Shown: positions 31,286-39,740, counted from the stretch's first letter. The stretch: 64,000 nt of DNA from Mesorhizobium qingshengii (GCF_900103325.1 NZ_FMXM01000028.1:1-64000); one strand, 5' to 3'. Numbers and translations are program-made. The notes: generated by a model from the sequence alone, not told the origin.

Positions 31286-33166
31286 TCAACTCGACGGTGA
31301 ACGCACGGCCTCGGTCGCGTCCAATGCCTGCTTCAGCCGCGCGTCGCGATCGTAGACGTCGCCGAAATACTCGACTTTGCCGGACATGTCCGGCCATGCG
31401 GTGAAATAGGCGACATAGACCGGGATCTTGCGTGTTACGTTTTCTGTCGAATGCCCATGCTTCAGCTTTTCCGCGATATAGTCCACCGAGGTGCCGAGCA
31501 CTGCTGCCGCCATGCCGCGCGGATCCTGCAGCCGCACGCAGCCGTGGCTGAGCGCGCGCATGTCCTGCTTGAAGAATGACTTCTGCGGCGTGTCGTGCAT
31601 GTAGATCGCATGCTTGTTGGGGAACAGGATCTTCAGCTCGCCCAACGCATTGGCCTCGCTCGGCTGCTGGCGCACGCTGTAAGGAATGTTTGCGCCATAG
31701 GCGCCCCAGTCGACCGCGGACGACGGGATGCGGTTGCCGCGCGAGTCGGTCACTTCGTAGCCGGCCCGGTCGAGATAGCCGGGATCGCTGCGCAATCTGG
31801 GCAGCATTTCGTTGACGATGATCGACTGCGGCACCCCCCAATAGGGATGAAAGTCGACCTGCTTGATCTGGTCGTAGAAGAAAGCCGTCTGGTTGGTGGT
31901 TCGACCGACGACCACACGTGTCTTCAGCTTCTCCTCGCCATTGTCGATGTAGCTCGCGGTGAAGGCCGGCTGGTTGATGAACACGCGCGGGCTGCCGAGG
32001 TCGGAAGGCAGCCAGCGCAGTTCCTCCAGCGCCACTTCCACCTTTAGAAGCTTGTCGGCCTTGGATGTCCCGGCCAGTAACGCGACGGTGCGCGGCCCGA
32101 TGACGCCGTCGCCCTTCATGCCTGCCTTCTGCTGCACGGCCTTTATGACCGGAACCAAATCCGGAACGTAGACCTCACTGGTGGCCAGCCTGGACAGGAC
32201 CTCGCCATAGGCGCCGCCCATCTCGTCATCGAGATTGCGCGCGATCAGCGTCAGGAGCTTCGGCAGTTCGGGGCTGGTCTCGCCCGGCTTCAGCAACAGC
32301 TTGGGATCGACGACGATTTCGTTCTCGGCGCTTGCCTGCAAAGCTTCCAGTTCGACGCGCAGCGCCTGGTATTCCGGATTCTGCGGATGCCGCGATTCGA
32401 GATAGGTGCGCACTTCCTGGGTGTGAGCCAACGTTTTCAGCACGCCTTCCAAGTCGAGCGGCTTGGCCGGGAAATCATAGTAGCCGGTCATGCGGTTGGG
32501 CTCGACACGGCCATTCTGGGCATCATGGGCATAGCGCAGCACGCGCGCCGACAAGGTCATTTCGAAACGGACGAGGTCCTTCAGCCGCGCGGCGGCGTCG
32601 GCCGTGGATGAGTCGGCGGCGGGCACATCGACGGCATAGTCGGCGGGCGTAAGGCCATAGCTCGCGGCCTCGCCGAGCACCCGCACCGCATCCTGCGCGC
32701 GGCTGTTGAGGCTGGTTCCGCTTACCCAGATGAAATCCGGATTGGCCGAGTAATAGGCGATCAGCGCCTTGGCGATGTCGGGCTCGGCGTAGAGTTCGTA
32801 GTCGCTTAAGCTGGCAATCGCATCGCGAAAAGCAGCGCCGGTGGCTGATGGAACGAAAGCGGCGTCCTGCGGTGTCGCCGGCTGCGGCGCTGCCGTCAGC
32901 GCCGAGAAATCGATTCGGACCAGGCGATCGGCCTTGTAGGTGTAGTAGGACGGACCGCTGATTTTCACCCCGCCACCACCGGCAGGGACTTTCGGCTTGT
33001 GCTTCGGAGGAGGTGGTGGAAACTCGCCTTGTGGCGCATGTCTGATGCCGCCCCCGAAAAGCATCTCGAAAAGCCCTTGCGCTTCCGCCTGAGGCACGCC
33101 GAGAGCGAGCGTTGCCGTGATCGCCACCAGCGGCATCACCGCTGCTTTGTTTCCGAGGAATTTCAT
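31286..33166 (-). CDS. Murein L,D-transpeptidase (YcbB/LdtD-like)
   Basis: A 626-residue periplasmic enzyme that forms 3-3 cross-links in peptidoglycan. A signal peptide (about 1-29, ending AEA) is followed by a Pro-rich linker, a helical scaffold domain characteristic of the large YcbB type (SLSDYELYAEPDIAKALIAYY, LGEAASYGLTPADYAVDVP), a peptidoglycan-binding repeat (QQKAGMKGDGVIGPRTVALLAG) and the YkuD catalytic domain. The catalytic motif is MHDTPQK followed by ALSHGCVRLQDPRG, with Cys at about residue 543. Abundant 3-3 cross-links and multiple Ldt enzymes are typical of rhizobia. ATG 33166 begins the signal peptide. The following gap (33167-33562) holds only the SDR remnant. Confidence 0.93.
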   Translation of the reverse strand: MKFLGNKAAVMPLVAITATLALGVPQAEAQGLFEMLFGGGIRHAPQGEFPPPPPKHKPKVPAGGGGVKISGPSYYTYKADRLVRIDFSALTAAPQPATPQDAAFVPSATGAAFRDAIASLSDYELYAEPDIAKALIAYYSANPDFIWVSGTSLNSRAQDAVRVLGEAASYGLTPADYAVDVPAADSSTADAAARLKDLVRFEMTLSARVLRYAHDAQNGRVEPNRMTGYYDFPAKPLDLEGVLKTLAHTQEVRTYLESRHPQNPEYQALRVELEALQASAENEIVVDPKLLLKPGETSPELPKLLTLIARNLDDEMGGAYGEVLSRLATSEVYVPDLVPVIKAVQQKAGMKGDGVIGPRTVALLAGTSKADKLLKVEVALEELRWLPSDLGSPRVFINQPAFTASYIDNGEEKLKTRVVVGRTTNQTAFFYDQIKQVDFHPYWGVPQSIIVNEMLPRLRSDPGYLDRAGYEVTDSRGNRIPSSAVDWGAYGANIPYSVRQQPSEANALGELKILFPNKHAIYMHDTPQKSFFKQDMRALSHGCVRLQDPRGMAAAVLGTSVDYIAEKLKHGHSTENVTRKIPVYVAYFTAWPDMSGKVEYFGDVYDRDARLKQALDATEAVRSPSS

Positions 33167-33377
33167 GGATCACCCGCTCCGGTCGCAACCGGTTCCCGTT
33201 CCGCACCGTTAGACGATCTCGCTCACCGCATGGCGGATGTAAGACGCGACTATACCGATTCATACTGATTTCGTTAAGCTTCCATAAATTTCGGGGCGCC
33301 TGTTGCAGAACGGTTTCACAACCTCGTGACGGCCGGAACGGATGCGGTTCCGCTCCGGCCGGGGAAACCATTGGCGA

Positions 33378-33482
33378 TCAGCCGTTGGCGCCACCGTCGA
33401 CGGTCCGCGCGGCGCCGGTGACGAAACGGCCTTCCGCGACCTTGGCCAGGGCGATTGCTGCCTGGCGGACGATGGCCGGCAT
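33378..33482 (-). pseudogene. C-terminal remnant of a short-chain dehydrogenase/reductase gene
   Basis: On the minus strand the frame from ATG 33482 to TGA 33378 reads MPAIVRQAAIALAKVAEGR then FVTGAARTVDGGANG. The ending (FVTGA..TVDGG) is the hallmark C-terminus of classical SDR enzymes. Upstream there is no Rossmann GxxxGxG segment and no YxxxK active site, so only the last 30 or so codons survive. The promoter region of the plus-strand rhodanese gene lies just beyond. Confidence 0.55.
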
Positions 33483-33562
33483 CGACGCGGCGTGACAAAC
33501 GCCGGCTGTTGTGCTCGAAATTCGACCTGCCAGCAAACCACCTGGCCCGGAGGGATGAGACG

Positions 33563-33958
33563 GTGAAAAAGGGTTATCGCGAACTGCTCGACGAGGCTAA
33601 CGCCGAGATCGAAGTGGTGTCGCCCGAGGAAGCAGCGGGACTGCTCGAGGACGAAGGCACCATCTTCATTGATCTGCGCGATCCGCGCGAAGTGGACCGC
33701 GACGGCAGGATTCCAGGCGCCAGGCATGTCACCCGCGGCATGCTGGAGTTCTGGATCGATCCCGAAAGCCCCTATCACAAGCCGTTCTTCGCTTCGGGAA
33801 AGAGTTTCGTTTTCTTCTGCGCCGGCGGCTGGCGCTCGGCGCTGGCCACCAAGACGGCGCAGGACATGGGGCTTTCGCCGGTCAAGCACATCCTGGGCGG
33901 CTACACGGCCTGGAAGGCCGCCGGACTGCCGGTCGAGCCCGGCGAAAAGAAGAAATAA
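33563..33958 (+). CDS. Rhodanese-like sulfurtransferase
   Basis: A 131-residue single-domain rhodanese. It has the CH2A motif region FIDLRDPREVDRDGRIPGARHV, and the active-site loop with catalytic Cys at about residue 86 in FFCAGGWRSALATKTAQ. The G-G-W-R-S loop is the common form in proteobacterial single-domain rhodaneses. The C-terminus VKHILGGYTAWKAAGLPVE completes the fold. The start is GTG 33563 after GGAGG at a spacing of 9; the frame runs further upstream without a better start. It probably moves sulfane sulfur in the cytosol, but the acceptor is unknown. It converges with the alpha/beta-hydrolase gene. Confidence 0.88.
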   Translation: MKKGYRELLDEANAEIEVVSPEEAAGLLEDEGTIFIDLRDPREVDRDGRIPGARHVTRGMLEFWIDPESPYHKPFFASGKSFVFFCAGGWRSALATKTAQDMGLSPVKHILGGYTAWKAAGLPVEPGEKKK

Positions 33959-33970
33959 TCTCGATTGCCG

Positions 33971-34882
33971 CTAGTGGAGCAGCGACGGCTCGCGGTGCGT
34001 GGCCACAAAGCCGACGGCGCGTTCGACCACGCCCCTGTCGGCGAGAATGCGGCGGTGCCCGAGTCCGTCGGCCCAGTAAAGCCGCACATGGCCGCCAGCG
34101 CCAGCATAGCGCTTGGCATGATCGGCCGAGACCTCGCGGTCGTCGGGCGCGTGGATGACCAGGGTCGGCACGGGTGCATGGGCGAGTTGGCGGTCGCCGG
34201 TGAATTCATGCAGTGGCCGGCCGGAAAGGTGTTCGACGCGGTCCGCCATGGCGGCCTGCGAACGCGGCCCGACATTGAGCATCCGGCTGAAGTCGGCGAA
34301 GATTGCCGGCAGGGAACTTGGCGCCGCGATCAGGACCAGCCGTCCGGCCGCCAGCGGCGGGATGTTCTTGACCGAACCAGCGATGGCGTTGGCGGCGACG
34401 GCGCCGCCGAAGGAATGGCCGACCGCCGCCGCGAACGGACCGAACCATTCGCCGGCAACGCGCACGGCATCCACGGCATTGACCATGTTCAACCGCCGCC
34501 CCCGCGACTGGCCATGGCCCGGCAGATCAAGCGAAGCAACCCTGTAGCCAGCGGCGCGATACCCTTCGATCAACGCGCGCATGTATTCGGTGCGCGAACG
34601 CCAGCCGTGGACGACAAGCACCGTGCCGACAACCGCCCTGCCCGGTTCCGGCCGGAACTCGTGCACCATGACGCAGCCGGTGGCAGTCTTCAGCCGATGA
34701 TGCCGCGCCTCGGCCATGAACTCCGCGGCACGGTCGACAGCGCGGCGTTCGCCGTCGGTCAGCGCCTTGGCATTCGGCGTGCGGCAGAACAATTCGAAAG
34801 CCGCGCGACCGGTCAGGCGCGGCGCAATATGTTCGGCCGCACCAAACACCCCTCGGATGACCTTTAGCCCGATTGATGCCAT
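33971..34882 (-). CDS. Alpha/beta hydrolase
   Basis: A 303-residue alpha/beta-hydrolase-fold protein, likely an esterase or lipase-like enzyme. The oxyanion region is VLVVHGWRSRTEYM. The nucleophile elbow GHSFGG places the catalytic Ser at about residue 157. The DLPGHGQSRGR loop and the C-terminal acid and His region (VIHAPDDREVSADHAKRY, ADGLGHRRIL) complete the triad. No signal peptide is visible. It is divergent from a MarR-family gene, and two palindromic operator copies lie between the two starts. It is therefore likely that the MarR protein represses this hydrolase until a substrate or toxic compound appears. Confidence 0.88.
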   Translation of the reverse strand: MASIGLKVIRGVFGAAEHIAPRLTGRAAFELFCRTPNAKALTDGERRAVDRAAEFMAEARHHRLKTATGCVMVHEFRPEPGRAVVGTVLVVHGWRSRTEYMRALIEGYRAAGYRVASLDLPGHGQSRGRRLNMVNAVDAVRVAGEWFGPFAAAVGHSFGGAVAANAIAGSVKNIPPLAAGRLVLIAAPSSLPAIFADFSRMLNVGPRSQAAMADRVEHLSGRPLHEFTGDRQLAHAPVPTLVIHAPDDREVSADHAKRYAGAGGHVRLYWADGLGHRRILADRGVVERAVGFVATHREPSLLH

Positions 34883-34901
34883 AGTGAGAATCCATCCATA
34901 C

Positions 34902-34935
34902 GTTCAAGCATGAACATAATAGTTCAAAGATGAAC
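34902..34935. promoter_or_regulatory. Two tandem MarR operators, GTTCA-N4-TGAAC
   Basis: Site one covers 34902-34915 (spacer AGCA) and site two 34922-34935 (spacer AAGA). Their centres are exactly 20 bp apart, two helical turns, and site two overlaps the ATG of the MarR gene (34930-34932). Site one lies 20 bp upstream of the hydrolase start. Each is a perfect 5-bp inverted repeat. The arrangement fits autorepression plus control of the divergent hydrolase. Confidence 0.75.
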
Positions 34936-35382
34936 AATAAACAAGACCTACCCTGGGACAACCCACGTTTTCGCAACTGGGTCGCGGTGGCGCGCGCCTG
35001 CCATGTGCTGGAGCGCACGCTGGCGGTGAAGCTTGCCCCGCTCGACCTGAAGCCGGCACAGCTCGATGTGCTGATGAACCTCTATCGTCACCCCGGCATG
35101 TCGCAGCACGACCTTGCCCGCAAGCTGCTCGTCGGCCGCTCCAACATCACCATGCTGCTGCCGCAGTTGGAGACGCGCGGCCTGCTGCGGCGCGAAGGCG
35201 ATGAGAAGGACAAGCGTATCCTGCGGCTCGCCCTGACGGAAGCCGGTGAGGCGCTGCTGATGCAGGCGCTGAAAGTGCATATGGCGCTGATCGAAAAGGC
35301 GATGAGCCAGTCGACACCGGAGCAATGCGACATGATCGGCGATCAGATGCGCAAGATCTATGAGGTGCTGAAGGAGGCGTGA
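34930..35382 (+). CDS. MarR family transcriptional regulator
   Basis: A 150-residue winged-helix repressor. The dimerisation helix (VAVARACHVLERTLAVKLAP) precedes the HTH (LDVLMNLYRHPGMSQHDLAR then KLLVGRSNITMLLPQLETRG) and the wing (LLRREGDEKDKRILRLALT), the DxRxxxLxLT pattern of MarR proteins. The start codon lies inside its own candidate operator. MarR proteins usually release DNA on binding phenolics or on Cys oxidation; Cys occurs only at ARACHVL and EQCDM here. It probably controls itself and the adjacent alpha/beta hydrolase. Confidence 0.92.
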   Translation: MNNKQDLPWDNPRFRNWVAVARACHVLERTLAVKLAPLDLKPAQLDVLMNLYRHPGMSQHDLARKLLVGRSNITMLLPQLETRGLLRREGDEKDKRILRLALTEAGEALLMQALKVHMALIEKAMSQSTPEQCDMIGDQMRKIYEVLKEA

Positions 35383-35407
35383 CCGCCGTCTCGCCCAGGC
35401 CGTCAGC

Positions 35408-36019
35408 TTACCACATCGTCTTTTTCGCCCGCTCCGGCCACTCCCTGTCGTAGGTTTCGCCGTCGATGTTCTTGCGACTGGTTATTTCGAGGATTTGTCC
35501 AGGTGTCGGCAGCGACTTCGGATCGACATGCCTCGCCGGGTTCCAGAGCTCGGAACGGACGATGGCGCGGGCACACTGGAAATAAACCGAATCGACGTTG
35601 ATGACGGTCACCGAGCGCGCCGGTTTGCCCTCGACCGTGAACGACGCGCAGAGCGTTGTATCCGTGGTGATATGGGCGCGACCGTTGATGCGCAGCGTCG
35701 TGCCCGAGCCCGGCACCAGAAAAAGCAGGCCAACGCGCGGATCGCGAATGATGTTCTTCAGCGAATCGGCGCGATTGTTGCCGCGCCGGTCCGGCATCAT
35801 CAGCGTTTTCGGATCGAGAATGCGCACGAAGCCGGCGAGATCGCCGCGCGGCGAACAGTCCAGCCCCTCCGGCCCACTGGTCGCCAGGGCGACGAATGGC
35901 GAAGCCTCGATAAAGGCGGCATACTCGGGAACCACATGGTCGAGTTCCTTGACCAGCGAGGTGTCGCCGGGCAATCCGTAAAGGGCTTCGAGCTGTTCGA
36001 CCGTGGTGATGACGGACAT
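35408..36019 (-). CDS. Pyridoxamine 5'-phosphate oxidase-like FMN-binding protein (MSMEG_1061 type)
   Basis: A 203-residue split-beta-barrel flavoprotein of the PPOX superfamily. The core contains FVALATSGPEGLDCSPRGDL, then LMMPDRRGNNRADSLKNII, and VGLLFLVPGSGTTLRINGRA, the subfamily hallmark in which the RGNNRxDSL stretch contacts the flavin phosphate. The C-terminus (FQCARAIVRSELWNPARHVD) is also characteristic. The substrate is unknown; true PdxH activity is unlikely for this branch. It lies 25 bp after, and convergent with, the MarR gene. The gene upstream on its own strand is DUF971, 71 bp away. Confidence 0.88.
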   Translation of the reverse strand: MSVITTVEQLEALYGLPGDTSLVKELDHVVPEYAAFIEASPFVALATSGPEGLDCSPRGDLAGFVRILDPKTLMMPDRRGNNRADSLKNIIRDPRVGLLFLVPGSGTTLRINGRAHITTDTTLCASFTVEGKPARSVTVINVDSVYFQCARAIVRSELWNPARHVDPKSLPTPGQILEITSRKNIDGETYDREWPERAKKTMW

Positions 36020-36090
36020 CTTTTCGTCTCCGTATATCCGCCGCCCTTACTCCCGCTGGGTGACGTTTTCACGACGCCGACTTGCCGGAG

Positions 36091-36444
36091 CTAGCGATCC
36101 CGGCTCAGGCCTTTTTCGGCAAGCTCGGCGAGGTAGGCGGTCCAGCGCGCGTCCTTCTCGTGGCCGAGCGTGTGCAGGTAGTTCCAGGTGAAGATGCCGG
36201 TGTCGTGGAAGTCATCAAAGGTGATGCGGACGGCGTAGTTGCCGACCGGCTCGATCTTGAGGATCGCCACATTGCGCTTGCCGGGAACCGTAACGCGCTG
36301 TTCGGGCGAATGGCCCTGCACCTCGGCCGAGGGCGAGGCGACGCGCAACAGTTCCGCCGGCAGTTCGAACGGTTGATGATCGGGAAAGGTCACCGAGAGC
36401 AGTCGGCGGTCTTTCGAGACCCGGAGTTCCCTGGGTGCGGTCAT
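36091..36444 (-). CDS. DUF971 domain-containing protein
   Basis: A 117-residue protein made of one DUF971 (gamma-butyrobetaine-hydroxylase N-terminal-like) domain: LRVSKDRRLLSVTFPDHQPFE then LPAELLRVASPSAE and AVRITFDDFHDTGIFTWNYLH. In other proteins this domain accompanies Fe-S carrier (Mrp/ApbC) proteins, and stand-alone copies are common near molybdenum-cofactor genes. Here it is divergent from moaA, which needs Fe-S clusters, so a role in cluster handling is attractive but inferred. The family often has a zinc-binding Cys set; this copy has none. Confidence 0.85.
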   Translation of the reverse strand: MTAPRELRVSKDRRLLSVTFPDHQPFELPAELLRVASPSAEVQGHSPEQRVTVPGKRNVAILKIEPVGNYAVRITFDDFHDTGIFTWNYLHTLGHEKDARWTAYLAELAEKGLSRDR

Positions 36445-36586
36445 GGTGTTCGATCCCTTGGCAATCCACCCTCCCTACGCTGCTTCGCCAAACGGGAAAA
36501 GGCCGTTTGCGGTGAGCCGACATGCGATGTCGGCCAGGGAATGTTACCAAAGATCGAGAAACGATATCTTGATTGGCGGGCCGGAT

Positions 36587-36610
36587 CGTATCACATAGCT
36601 ATATATAACG
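36587..36610. promoter_or_regulatory. Candidate ModE-type (molybdate) box upstream of moaA
   Basis: A 24-bp site has left half CGTATCAC and right half ATATAACG around ATAGCTAT, 34 bp before the moaA ATG. The right half matches the TATATAACG arm of the ModE consensus and the total length equals the Escherichia coli modA operator; the left half is imperfect. Sixteen of 24 positions are symmetric. The rest of the moaA-DUF971 gap shows no molybdenum-cofactor riboswitch that I could recognise. Confidence 0.4.
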
Positions 36611-36643
36611 AAGCCGTTCACGGCCGCGGGAAGCGCTTGAAGC

Positions 36644-37639
36644 ATGGACATGATCGATCCTTTCGGTCGCACGATCAGTTATCTCAGGGTGTCGGTCACC
36701 GACCGCTGCGATTTCCGCTGCACCTATTGCATGGCCGAGGACATGGCCTTCCTGCCGAAGAAGGACCTGCTTTCGCTGGAGGAACTCGACCGGCTGTGCA
36801 GCGTCTTCATCGAAAAGGGCGTCAGGAGATTGCGCCTCACCGGTGGTGAGCCGCTGGTTCGCAAGAACATCATGCACCTCGTGCGCCAGTTATCGCGACA
36901 TCTCGAAAGCGGCGCCCTGGAAGAACTGACGCTGACCACCAACGGCTCGCAGCTTTCGCGCTTTGCCGCCGAACTTGCCGATTGCGGTGTCAAGCGCATC
37001 AACGTTTCACTGGACACGCTTGACGCCGACAAATTCCACAAGATCACCCGCTGGGGCCATCTCGGCAAGGTCATGGAAGGCATCGATGCCGCGCAGGCGG
37101 CCGGGCTGAAGGTCAAGCTCAACGCGGTGGCGCTGAAGGATTTCAACGACGCCGAACTGCCCGACATGATGCGCTGGGCGCATGGCCGCGGCATGGACCT
37201 GACGGTCATCGAAACCATGCCGATGGGCGAGATCGACGCCGACCGCACCGACCAGTATTTGCCGCTGTCGCTGCTGCGCGCTTCGCTGGAGCGCCAGTTC
37301 ACGCTGACCGACATTCCCTTCAAGACAGGCGGGCCGGCCCGCTATGTCCACGTCGCCGAAACCGGCGGCCGGCTCGGCTTCATCACGCCGATGACCCACA
37401 ATTTCTGCGAAAGCTGCAACCGCGTCCGGCTGACCTGCACGGGTACGCTCTATATGTGCCTCGGCCAGGAGGATGCGGCTGACCTGCGGGCGCCCTTGCG
37501 CGCGTCCGAAGGCAACGAATTGGTCGCCGACGCCATCGACGAAGCCATCGGCCGCAAGCCGAAAGGCCATGATTTCATCATCGACCGCCGCACCAGCCGC
37601 CCCTCCGTTTCGCGGCATATGAGCGTTACGGGCGGCTGA
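36644..37639 (+). CDS. moaA: GTP 3',8-cyclase MoaA
   Basis: A 331-residue radical-SAM enzyme that starts molybdenum-cofactor synthesis by turning GTP into 3',8-cyclo-GTP. The N-terminal cluster uses C22, C26 and C29 (TDRCDFRCTYCM); the GGEPL SAM motif is present (RLTGGEPLVRKNI); the second Fe-S cluster is in FCESCNRVRLTCTGTLYMCLG. The C-terminus ends in two glycines (SVTGG), needed for activity in characterised MoaA. The ATG 36644 is taken as the start. mobA and mobB follow 2 kb downstream, but moaC, moaE and moeA are not in this window. Confidence 0.96.
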   Translation: MDMIDPFGRTISYLRVSVTDRCDFRCTYCMAEDMAFLPKKDLLSLEELDRLCSVFIEKGVRRLRLTGGEPLVRKNIMHLVRQLSRHLESGALEELTLTTNGSQLSRFAAELADCGVKRINVSLDTLDADKFHKITRWGHLGKVMEGIDAAQAAGLKVKLNAVALKDFNDAELPDMMRWAHGRGMDLTVIETMPMGEIDADRTDQYLPLSLLRASLERQFTLTDIPFKTGGPARYVHVAETGGRLGFITPMTHNFCESCNRVRLTCTGTLYMCLGQEDAADLRAPLRASEGNELVADAIDEAIGRKPKGHDFIIDRRTSRPSVSRHMSVTGG

Positions 37640-37694
37640 TCTTTTCGAGAGATTCGTGCAAGATCGCGCCCGGTCATTGGCACCGAGGCGAGAT

Positions 37695-38168
37695 ATGCAG
37701 AGGCGTTCCTCATTCCTGGCGGTTGTCGCAACCATTGCAGCGACCAACGCAGTTGCCGCGCAATTCACCTATGTGAACGAGCGCTTCGGCACCGTCTGCA
37801 CTTTTCCCGACGAGGTCTTCACCGATCGCCAGCCTGAGCCCGAAAATGGCGACGGGCAGGAATGGCTCAGCGCCGATGGTGCCAGCCTGATCTGCTCGGG
37901 TATTCTCAACACCGACGACGACACACCGAAGGGTTTCGTCGCGGCGGAGAAAGCCAGCAAGGAGCCGGGCTACAGGATCACCTACAGCAAGGCCGGCAAG
38001 GATTGGGCGGTGCTGTCGGGCTTGAAGGATGGAAAGATCTTTTACGAGCGTCGCCTCTTCGGCAAGGATGGTGTCATTCGCACCGTATGGATCGAATACC
38101 CGCCTGCCGTGAAGTCGAAGTACGATCGGCTTGTCGCGGCGATAGCAGGCAGCCTCAAGGCACACTGA
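37695..38168 (+). CDS. Secreted protein of unknown function
   Basis: A 157-residue exported protein. The signal peptide is about residues 1-22 (MQRRSSFLAVVATIAAT to AVAA). The mature part reads FTYVNERFGTVCTFPDEVF, then ADGASLICSGILNTDD, DWAVLSGLKDGKIFYERRLFG and VIRTVWIEYPPAVKSKYDRLV. Two Cys (TVCTF and LICSG) may pair. The second half resembles a small domain seen in rhizobial periplasmic hypotheticals, but I cannot name it. ATG 37695 follows GAGGCGAG; the frame is open to 37656. It stands between moaA and another small secreted protein, with no evident functional tie to the cofactor genes. Confidence 0.75.
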   Translation: MQRRSSFLAVVATIAATNAVAAQFTYVNERFGTVCTFPDEVFTDRQPEPENGDGQEWLSADGASLICSGILNTDDDTPKGFVAAEKASKEPGYRITYSKAGKDWAVLSGLKDGKIFYERRLFGKDGVIRTVWIEYPPAVKSKYDRLVAAIAGSLKAH

Positions 38169-38284
38169 ACATTTCGGCCACACGACGACAATATTGCCGA
38201 ACACAGGCACCGGCCGGATTTACCGTCGGCCTGTTGCGCCCTAAGGCTGCCCGTCGCGATTTTCGCTTCTCGGGGGTTTAAGAT

Positions 38285-38644
38285 ATGCGCAAACTCATTC
38301 TTTCTCTTGCCATGCTTGGCCTCGCGGCCATGCCAGCCGCAGCCCAGTCGATTGGCGGCACCTACACGGTCGCCGGTACCAACTTCGACGGCTCGACCTA
38401 TGACGGTGAAGCCACCATCACGCTCACCAGCCAGACGACCTGCACGATCCACTGGGAGACGGGCGGCTCGTCCTCCGACGGCATCTGCATGCGCAACGAT
38501 GATGCCTTCTCGGCCGGCTATGTCATGGACAAGGACATCGGCCTCGTCGTCTACAAGGTGATGGAAGACGGTTCGCTGCACGGTCTGTGGACGATCGCCG
38601 GCAAGGACGGCAATGGCACCGAAGTGCTGACGCCAAAGAAGTAA
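38285..38644 (+). CDS. Small secreted beta-rich protein
   Basis: A 119-residue protein with a signal peptide (about 1-20, ending PAAA) and a mature domain that looks all-beta and Thr/Gly-rich: GGTYTVAGTNFDGSTYDGEA, ITLTSQTTCTIHWETGG, and GYVMDKDIGLVVYKVMEDGS. Two Cys (TTCTI and GICMR) could form one disulfide. Proteins with this pattern are sometimes labelled fibronectin-binding-like in databases, without evidence of function. The start ATG 38285 is just after GGGGTTTAAGAT. It is followed at about 120 bp by the DMT transporter. Confidence 0.75.
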   Translation: MRKLILSLAMLGLAAMPAAAQSIGGTYTVAGTNFDGSTYDGEATITLTSQTTCTIHWETGGSSSDGICMRNDDAFSAGYVMDKDIGLVVYKVMEDGSLHGLWTIAGKDGNGTEVLTPKK

Positions 38645-38763
38645 ATTCCACCGTTATCGCAGGGGTTTTATGGGCCGCGGCAAGGCCGTGGCCCAGTCCT
38701 TTGCCATTGCTGTTTCAGGCCCGGCTGCTACAGGCTTGCTGCAAAGCAGAACCGGTAGTTGTC

Positions 38764-39684
38764 TTGCCCCTTTCTCCAAATCTTCGCGGCGCATTGCTCA
38801 TGGTGGTGGCGATGGCTGGCTTCACCCTCAACGACGCCATTACCAAATACTCGTCGCAATCGATGAGCATGGCGCAAGTCATGCTTATCAGAGGAGCATT
38901 TGCTACCCTTTTCGTCGGCTCGCTTGCCTGGCAGCGCGGCGCTCTCGTCCGCCTGCGCTCGATGCTGGACCCGCTGGTGGCGCTGCGCGTCCTCGGCGAA
39001 GCCGGCGGCACGGTGACGTTTCTGATCGCGCTCGCCCATTTGCCGATCGCCAGCGTCTCGGCCGTTCTGCAGGCGCTGCCGCTGGCGGTGACGATGGGCG
39101 CGGCGCTCGTCTTCGGCGAAGATGTCGGCTGGCGGCGCTGGTTGGCCATCGCCATCGGATTTGTCGGCGTTCTGGTCATCGTGCGGCCGGGCTTCGAAGG
39201 GTTCAGCGTATTTTCCCTGGTCGCGTTGGCCTGCGTCGCATGTTGCGCGGTGCGCGATCTCGCCACCAAGAGGATCCCCAAGGCCATTCCGACCCTTCTG
39301 GTTTCGACCGCGACCGCACTTGCCATGACCATCGTCGGCGCGCTGCTGTTGTCGCCGATGGGCGGCTGGACACCGATGACAGGGAAAAGCACGGCCTTAC
39401 TGGCGCTCGCCGCGGTGCTCGTGCTCATCGGCTACCAGTCGATCATCATGGCGATGCGGGTGGGCGACATCTCCTTCATTGCACCGTTCCGCTATACGGC
39501 CCTGATCTGGTCGATCCTGCTTGGCCTCTTCATCTTCGCCGACGTTCCCGACCTGCCGATGGTCATCGGCGCCACCATCATCATCGGCTCCGGCCTTTAT
39601 GCACTCTACCGCGAGCGGATCGTCGGCCGGCGAAAGATCGTCGCCGAAAGCACCGGGCCGACCATGGTCCCGGACGGAATCTAG
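38764..39684 (+). CDS. DMT family transporter (EamA-type exporter)
   Basis: A drug/metabolite transporter of about 306 residues with ten predicted helices in two EamA repeats. Repeat one includes GALLMVVAMAGFTLNDAITKY, VMLIRGAFATLFVGSLAW and LPIASVSAVLQALPLAVTMGA; repeat two includes GYQSIIMAMRVGDISFIAPF and LPMVIGATIIIGSGLYALYRE. The start is uncertain because no ATG precedes the first helix: TTG 38764 (reading MPLSPNLRGAL) is the best guess, and the open frame runs from 38587 overlapping the previous gene. Substrates of such exporters cannot be read from sequence. mobA starts 57 bp downstream. Confidence 0.85.
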   Translation: MPLSPNLRGALLMVVAMAGFTLNDAITKYSSQSMSMAQVMLIRGAFATLFVGSLAWQRGALVRLRSMLDPLVALRVLGEAGGTVTFLIALAHLPIASVSAVLQALPLAVTMGAALVFGEDVGWRRWLAIAIGFVGVLVIVRPGFEGFSVFSLVALACVACCAVRDLATKRIPKAIPTLLVSTATALAMTIVGALLLSPMGGWTPMTGKSTALLALAAVLVLIGYQSIIMAMRVGDISFIAPFRYTALIWSILLGLFIFADVPDLPMVIGATIIIGSGLYALYRERIVGRRKIVAESTGPTMVPDGI

Positions 39685-39740
39685 CCAGCTCCCGAGAAGG
39701 TTCTTGTGATTCCCGACGGCTGGCGTACAGGCTCGATGGC

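Noticed and set aside
38670..39740. Upstream part of a 567-codon frame that ends as mobA
   Set aside because: The upstream two-thirds overlaps the DMT transporter in another frame and has no family match; only the part from ATG 39741 is MobA.
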